Of a stretch of DNA of 9,449 bases, positions 6,893-9,449 are shown one piece after another; the first letter of the stretch is position 1, and the number at the start of each line of letters is the position of its first letter. This DNA is from Zoogloeaceae bacterium (lineage in GTDB: Bacteria > Pseudomonadota > Gammaproteobacteria > Burkholderiales > Rhodocyclaceae): positions 1 to 9,449 of the forward strand of contig JAITDH010000003.1 in the NCBI GenBank assembly GCA_031282665.1, written 5' to 3'. Under the pieces are notes generated by a model. It worked only from the letters and a program-made list of their open reading frames with translations, was not told where the DNA came from and ran no database searches. The translations under genes were made by a program, and so were the position numbers.

Positions 6893-7192
6893 TCAGTGCG
6901 CCGCTTCCATGCGCCGGATGCGCGGCAGGACATCCTTGAGCGCCTCGCGGGCGCGGGCAGTGTCGTAATCGGTTTGCAGTCCCGTCCAGAAACCGTCGCT
7001 CATGCCAAAAAAGGCGGACAGGCGTAAACCCGTATCGACTGTCACCGCCCGCTTGCCCGCGACAATCTCGCCGATGCGCCGCTGCGGAACACTGATTTCC
7101 TTCGCCAGACGGTATTGCGTGATGCCCATCGGTTTCAGGAATTCTTCCAGCAAAATCTCGCCGGGATGAGGATAAGGAATTTCACGTGGCAT
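6893..7192 (-). CDS. higA: HigA-family antitoxin (XRE helix-turn-helix)
   Basis: The 99-aa product has the HigA/VapI layout. It opens with PYPHPGEILLEEFLKPMGIT (7-25), followed by an XRE helix-turn-helix over about residues 25-60 (QYRLAKEISVPQRRIGEI), and then FFGMSDGFWTGLQTDYD (61-77), a segment typical of this family. HigA neutralises HigB and represses the operon by binding its promoter. Two in-frame ATGs are possible (7198 and 7192). The AGGAG site is 7 nt from 7192 and 1 nt from 7198, so 7192 is preferred. The gene lies downstream of higB, the order typical of higBA (toxin first). The C-terminus RIRRMEAAH is short and charged. Confidence 0.92.
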   Translation of the reverse strand: MPREIPYPHPGEILLEEFLKPMGITQYRLAKEISVPQRRIGEIVAGKRAVTVDTGLRLSAFFGMSDGFWTGLQTDYDTARAREALKDVLPRIRRMEAAH

Positions 7193-7199
7193 TTTCATT

Positions 7200-7206
7200 C
7201 TCCTTT
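7200..7206 (-). promoter_or_regulatory. Ribosome binding site of higA
   Basis: AAAGGAG overlaps the higB TAA stop and lies 7 nt before ATG 7192. It decides the higA start and couples antitoxin translation to the end of higB. Confidence 0.75.
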
Positions 7207-7483
7207 AGTGGTAATCCACGATTTCAACGTTCTCCGCCTGTCCGTCCGCAAAATCGAAGCAGATGCGCCACTGTTCGTTTATGCGAATGCTGTATTGGCC
7301 TTCCCGGTCGCCAGAAAGACGATGAAGCCGGTTGCCCGGTGGAACGCGCAAATCATCCAGCGTGTCTACCCGGTTCAGCACAGCCAGCTTGCGTAACGCG
7401 CTCTTCTCGATATTGGCAAACCTCACCACGCGACGACCATTGAAAAGCGCCTCGGTATCGGAGCATCGAAAACTCGTAATCAT
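7205..7483 (-). CDS. higB: HigB-family mRNA interferase toxin
   Basis: The 92-aa product matches the RelE-superfamily HigB toxin, a ribosome-dependent mRNA endonuclease, at full length. The conserved catalytic residues of the Proteus HigB fall at the same positions: H54 (NRLHRLSGDREG), R73 (QWRICFDF), and the C-terminal D90-Y91-H92. The toxin therefore looks intact. ATG at 7483 gives MITSF, a typical HigB start. The same frame stays open to 7900, but that part is antisense to phage-like coding sequence and is not HigB. No Shine-Dalgarno sequence precedes the ATG, and the predicted -10 ends 7 nt upstream, so the transcript may be leaderless. Stop and higA start are 12 nt apart. Confidence 0.94.
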   Translation of the reverse strand: MITSFRCSDTEALFNGRRVVRFANIEKSALRKLAVLNRVDTLDDLRVPPGNRLHRLSGDREGQYSIRINEQWRICFDFADGQAENVEIVDYH

Positions 7484-7490
7484 GAATTTG

Positions 7491-7519
7491 ATACTATCGA
7501 CATACGTTAGTATTGTCAA
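7491..7519 (-). promoter_or_regulatory. higBA promoter with overlapping inverted-repeat operator
   Basis: On the minus strand a perfect TTGACA (7514-7519) is followed by a 17-nt spacer and TAGTAT (7491-7496, 4 of 6). ATACTA and TAGTAT (7491-7496, 7508-7513) form an inverted repeat with an 11-nt gap, covering the -10 and abutting the -35. Such a site is well placed for HigA autorepression. That HigA binds it is inference. Confidence 0.65.
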
Positions 7520-7534
7520 GCGTCTCTGTTCCTT

Positions 7535-7831
7535 GGCTTCAATCCTCGCAAACTGGACGGCGGCAAGATCAAAGGGCCGGGCACGGGCACGTCGAATAGC
7601 ATCGACGCGCTCGCCGAAGAAGGCAGCTTCATCATGCCCGCCGATTCGACGAAGGCGCTTGGCCTGGATCAGGGCTTCGGCTTCAACCCGGAGATGGCCG
7701 CGCAACAAGCGCCGCAACCCGGCCTTGGATTTGGCGGTCAGGACAATGCGGTGCCGATCCGGGTATCGAATGGTGAATTCGCCTTTACCCCGGAAGAGGT
7801 CTATCAGGTTGGCTTGGCCGTGCTGCGCCGC
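7535..7831 (+). pseudogene. Fragment of a phage structural (tail/virion-type) gene
   Basis: A frame open from 7511 encodes GGKIKGPGTGTSNSID (from about 7556), then EEGSFIMPADSTKALG and, further on, VPIRVSNGEFAFTPEEVYQVG. The pattern 'G-x-GPGTGTSDSI ... GEY-V-MPAD', followed by a second 'V-SNGE' block, is one I recognise from large phage structural and tail-associated proteins. Here it is only about 99 codons, with no start codon before 7634, no natural stop, and an abrupt change after VLRR at 7831, where a REP-like repeat begins. It is read as a truncated relic. The family name is from memory of the motif; the fragment could also be a short non-functional copy of a gene elsewhere in the genome. 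Confidence 0.65.
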
Positions 7832-7833
7832 TG

Positions 7834-7920
7834 TTCCTTGATTTGCGATGCTGCGCATCGTGGGGGGACGAATGTCGGATTGCGCCTTCGGCTTATCCAA
7901 CCTCCAAAACCTACGAAACC
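7834..7920. repeat. REP-like intergenic repeat, copy 2
   Basis: Bases 7869-7920 repeat 65-116 in direct orientation with about 4 mismatches. Bases 7834-7863, containing CGATGC-TGC-GCATCG, are the reverse complement of 1-30 with one mismatch. The 35 bases between the two modules in copy 1 are replaced by 5 bases here. The repeat directly abuts the phage-gene fragment. Confidence 0.75.
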
Positions 7921-7934
7921 GACACCATGTCCTC

Positions 7935-7954
7935 CCTTCGAAGGCCTTCGAAGG
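7935..7954. repeat. Doubled palindrome CCTTCGAAGG
   Basis: The 10-bp palindrome CCTTCGAAGG occurs twice in direct succession, so the whole 20 bp is also a perfect palindrome. A smaller hairpin CGGGA/TCCCG (7959-7963, 7971-7975) follows. It lies 63 bp before the start of the membrane-protein gene and could be a regulator site or a hairpin. Confidence 0.6.
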
Positions 7955-8017
7955 TGAGCGGGAATCCCCGTCCCGATGGTCATGCTATCATCCTGTATCT
8001 CTTCCCAGGAGGACATC

Positions 8018-9271
8018 ATGAACGGCTCCGCCCCACGCGATGAAAACACCTACCGCTTCATCCTGGATGAAAGGACGAGGAAACTAAATCTCCTGAATGA
8101 CAGCACGGGAAAGGTCTGTCTGAAAATAATCCTCTTCCTGTTCATCGGCTCTTTTTCGATCGTGGTGGGCTTGTATGCCATTGCTTTCCTGTTCATCGTG
8201 CCATCCACGCATTTCCTGGAATCATTGGACCTATGGATCAGGTTTTATCAATCCATCGTCATGGATTTCCTCCTGAGTCCAGATAAGGGTTTCCTATGGT
8301 TCCTGCTGCTTGTCGGAGTTGCGTTCCTGCATTCCCATGCCAGGAAGATCGGTATCGTCGCGGACAAAAAGGGCATAACCTTCAATAGCTTTTTGTTTCT
8401 CGATATCGGAAAGCATTATGAATGGCATGAGTTCGCGCAAATCCGCCGCAGCCATTTTCGCGGCAATGAGGTGATCGTATTCATCGACCGCTATGGCAAG
8501 AGTTTTCGCATTCAATTCGGCAAGGAAACCGCGCAAAGCCAAAGGCCGGGATTCTTTTCCTGGTTTTTTTCCAGCTTCCATTCGCACTGGAAAGGAGAAA
8601 TCCCCAGGCCATTCGTCGGCGACGGGCATCCGTTTTCCCTGCCGGAAATCATCGAGAAATTCCATGCTCCGGTAACGCCGCTGGACGAAGCGGAGAGAAA
8701 GAAAATCCCGGCCTTGACGGGACTTTTCTCCTGGGATGTCGGCATCGCGGGCCGGGCCGGTCATCTGGTATTGGCCGCCCTGTGCATGGCGCTCCTGAGC
8801 TTCGTTCTTTACAACCAGGGCATGGATTTCTTTCTGCTGGAAACTTGGCAAAGCCGGGGCTTGATCCTGGTCTGTTGGCTGGCGGGTGGCCTGGGTTTCG
8901 TTTTTTCCTGGCGCTATCTACGGGACTTGCGGCAAAAGGAAAGCTGGGAAGCCGCCTGGATCGTCTCCCTTTCCTTTGCCGCCTGCCTGTGGTTCCTGGT
9001 CACATCCATCGCATCCCTGTTGCCGGTGTATGGAGAGACGCGGCAGGAGGCGTTTTTCGTCGTGCGCGCGCCAGATGGGCTGTATGAAGCCAGCCGGCAA
9101 TACTGGCATTCCGTCAATGAACCCGACCGCCTTTCGTTCTGGGTGAAGATTCCCCGCGAACGGCGCCAGTACGATCCTGGCGCGCAGCGGGAATTCACCA
9201 TTCATCACGGCCCGCTGGGACTGCATGCCATGCCGTTGTCCGAGATCGAGCCTCTGTGGACGAAGGAATGA
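8018..9271 (+). CDS. Unrecognised multi-pass membrane protein, 417 aa
   Basis: I do not recognise a named family. Hydrophobic segments suggest about five membrane spans: residues 33-61, 91-105, 246-266, 280-297 and 312-335. Between spans two and three lies a soluble part of about 140 residues. Its beginning (IGIVADKKGITF, 111-122, through YEWHEFAQIRRS and EVIVFIDRYGKSFRIQFG) alternates like a bacterial PH-like beta domain, as in many small membrane PH proteins; this is only a resemblance. A soluble C-terminal part of about 80 residues follows span five. ATG 8018 is chosen because AGGAGG lies about 6 nt upstream; an earlier ATG at 7976 lacks a site. The first half seems lower in GC than the neighbours, which may indicate transfer. 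The stop is 4 nt from the convergent regulator gene. Confidence 0.85.
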   Translation: MNGSAPRDENTYRFILDERTRKLNLLNDSTGKVCLKIILFLFIGSFSIVVGLYAIAFLFIVPSTHFLESLDLWIRFYQSIVMDFLLSPDKGFLWFLLLVGVAFLHSHARKIGIVADKKGITFNSFLFLDIGKHYEWHEFAQIRRSHFRGNEVIVFIDRYGKSFRIQFGKETAQSQRPGFFSWFFSSFHSHWKGEIPRPFVGDGHPFSLPEIIEKFHAPVTPLDEAERKKIPALTGLFSWDVGIAGRAGHLVLAALCMALLSFVLYNQGMDFFLLETWQSRGLILVCWLAGGLGFVFSWRYLRDLRQKESWEAAWIVSLSFAACLWFLVTSIASLLPVYGETRQEAFFVVRAPDGLYEASRQYWHSVNEPDRLSFWVKIPRERRQYDPGAQREFTIHHGPLGLHAMPLSEIEPLWTKE

Positions 9272-9275
9272 CGCG

Positions 9276-9449
9276 CTATTCGCCCAATGTTTCCGCATCC
9301 GCCGCAATCCCCGCCCTTGCGAGCAAAACCACGGCGGAACGCCAGGCCAGTTGGGCGGCGGCGGGGGCGTTCGTCAATTGGGCGGAAACGATGGCGCCAT
9401 CCAGGAGCAGGGAGAGTTGCGCCGCCATGTGGTTCGCGCTTTCCCGGTC
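9276..9449 (-). CDS. Probable TetR-family regulator, C-terminal end only
   Basis: A frame running off the right window edge encodes 57 residues ending in a TAG at 9276. The segment HMAAQLSLLLDGAIVSAQLT, followed by an Ala-rich helix (AAAQLAWRSAVVLLARAG), resembles the last ligand-domain helices of TetR-type repressors, where 'LLDGA' is frequent. The DNA-binding N-terminus is outside the window, so the assignment rests on this tail alone. It converges on the membrane-protein gene with only 4 nt between the stops and no visible terminator. Confidence 0.6.
   Translation of the reverse strand, partial: DRESANHMAAQLSLLLDGAIVSAQLTNAPAAAQLAWRSAVVLLARAGIAADAETLGE

Noticed and set aside
7484..7900. 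139-residue N-terminal extension of HigB
   Set aside because: It runs antisense to the phage-like fragment and through the REP repeat; HigB aligns at full length from 7483 and the promoter lies inside the extension.
1..7920. The two REP-like copies as terminal repeats of a 7.9-kb mobile element
   Set aside because: The repeats are short, diverged and differently arranged, no transposase or integrase lies between them, and the enclosed genes are mostly core metabolism.

Overview
The window looks like chromosomal DNA from a moderately high-GC Gram-negative proteobacterium, most likely a betaproteobacterium. This is inferred from gene content: LpxH for lipid A, the RmlB/RmlD pair for dTDP-L-rhamnose, a DUF4124-like periplasmic protein, a PhaJ-like MaoC hydratase and a type-2 PyrF. 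I cannot name the genus.

Layout. (a) 1-120: a REP-like intergenic repeat, with a diverged and partly rearranged second copy at 7834-7920. (b) 176-658 (-): nudB, divergent from (c) 732-2746 (+): rfbB-rfbD, joined by an ATGA overlap. (d) 2827-3372 (+): a secreted DUF4124-like protein with a coiled coil and a proline-rich tail. (e) 3383-3491: heptamer-periodic intergenic DNA around a perfect 25-nt palindrome, lying between convergent genes. (f) 3493-6277 (-): a tight operon, N6-adenine DNA methyltransferase > pyrF > lpxH, with an overlap at the first junction and an 8-nt gap at the second. (g) 6390-6821 (-): MaoC/PhaJ-like hydratase with a perfect TATAAT upstream. (h) 6893-7483 (-): a complete higB-higA toxin-antitoxin pair with a strong promoter and an overlapping inverted repeat. 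(i) 7484-8017: no intact gene; it holds the higBA promoter, an approximately 300-bp phage structural-gene remnant, REP copy 2 and a doubled palindrome. (j) 8018-9271 (+): an unrecognised multi-pass membrane protein of 417 aa. (k) 9276-9449 (-): the C-terminal end of a probable TetR-family regulator, cut by the window edge.

Most of the window is housekeeping (sugar-nucleotide synthesis, folate and pyrimidine steps, lipid A). The accessory part is 6.9-9.3 kb: the toxin-antitoxin pair, prophage debris, repeats and the unknown membrane protein. I see no convincing multi-gene system that is wholly new. The observations most worth following are the solitary methyltransferase coupled to pyrF-lpxH, the possibly leaderless higB transcript beside phage debris, and the REP pair whose hairpin module is inverted relative to its neighbour.
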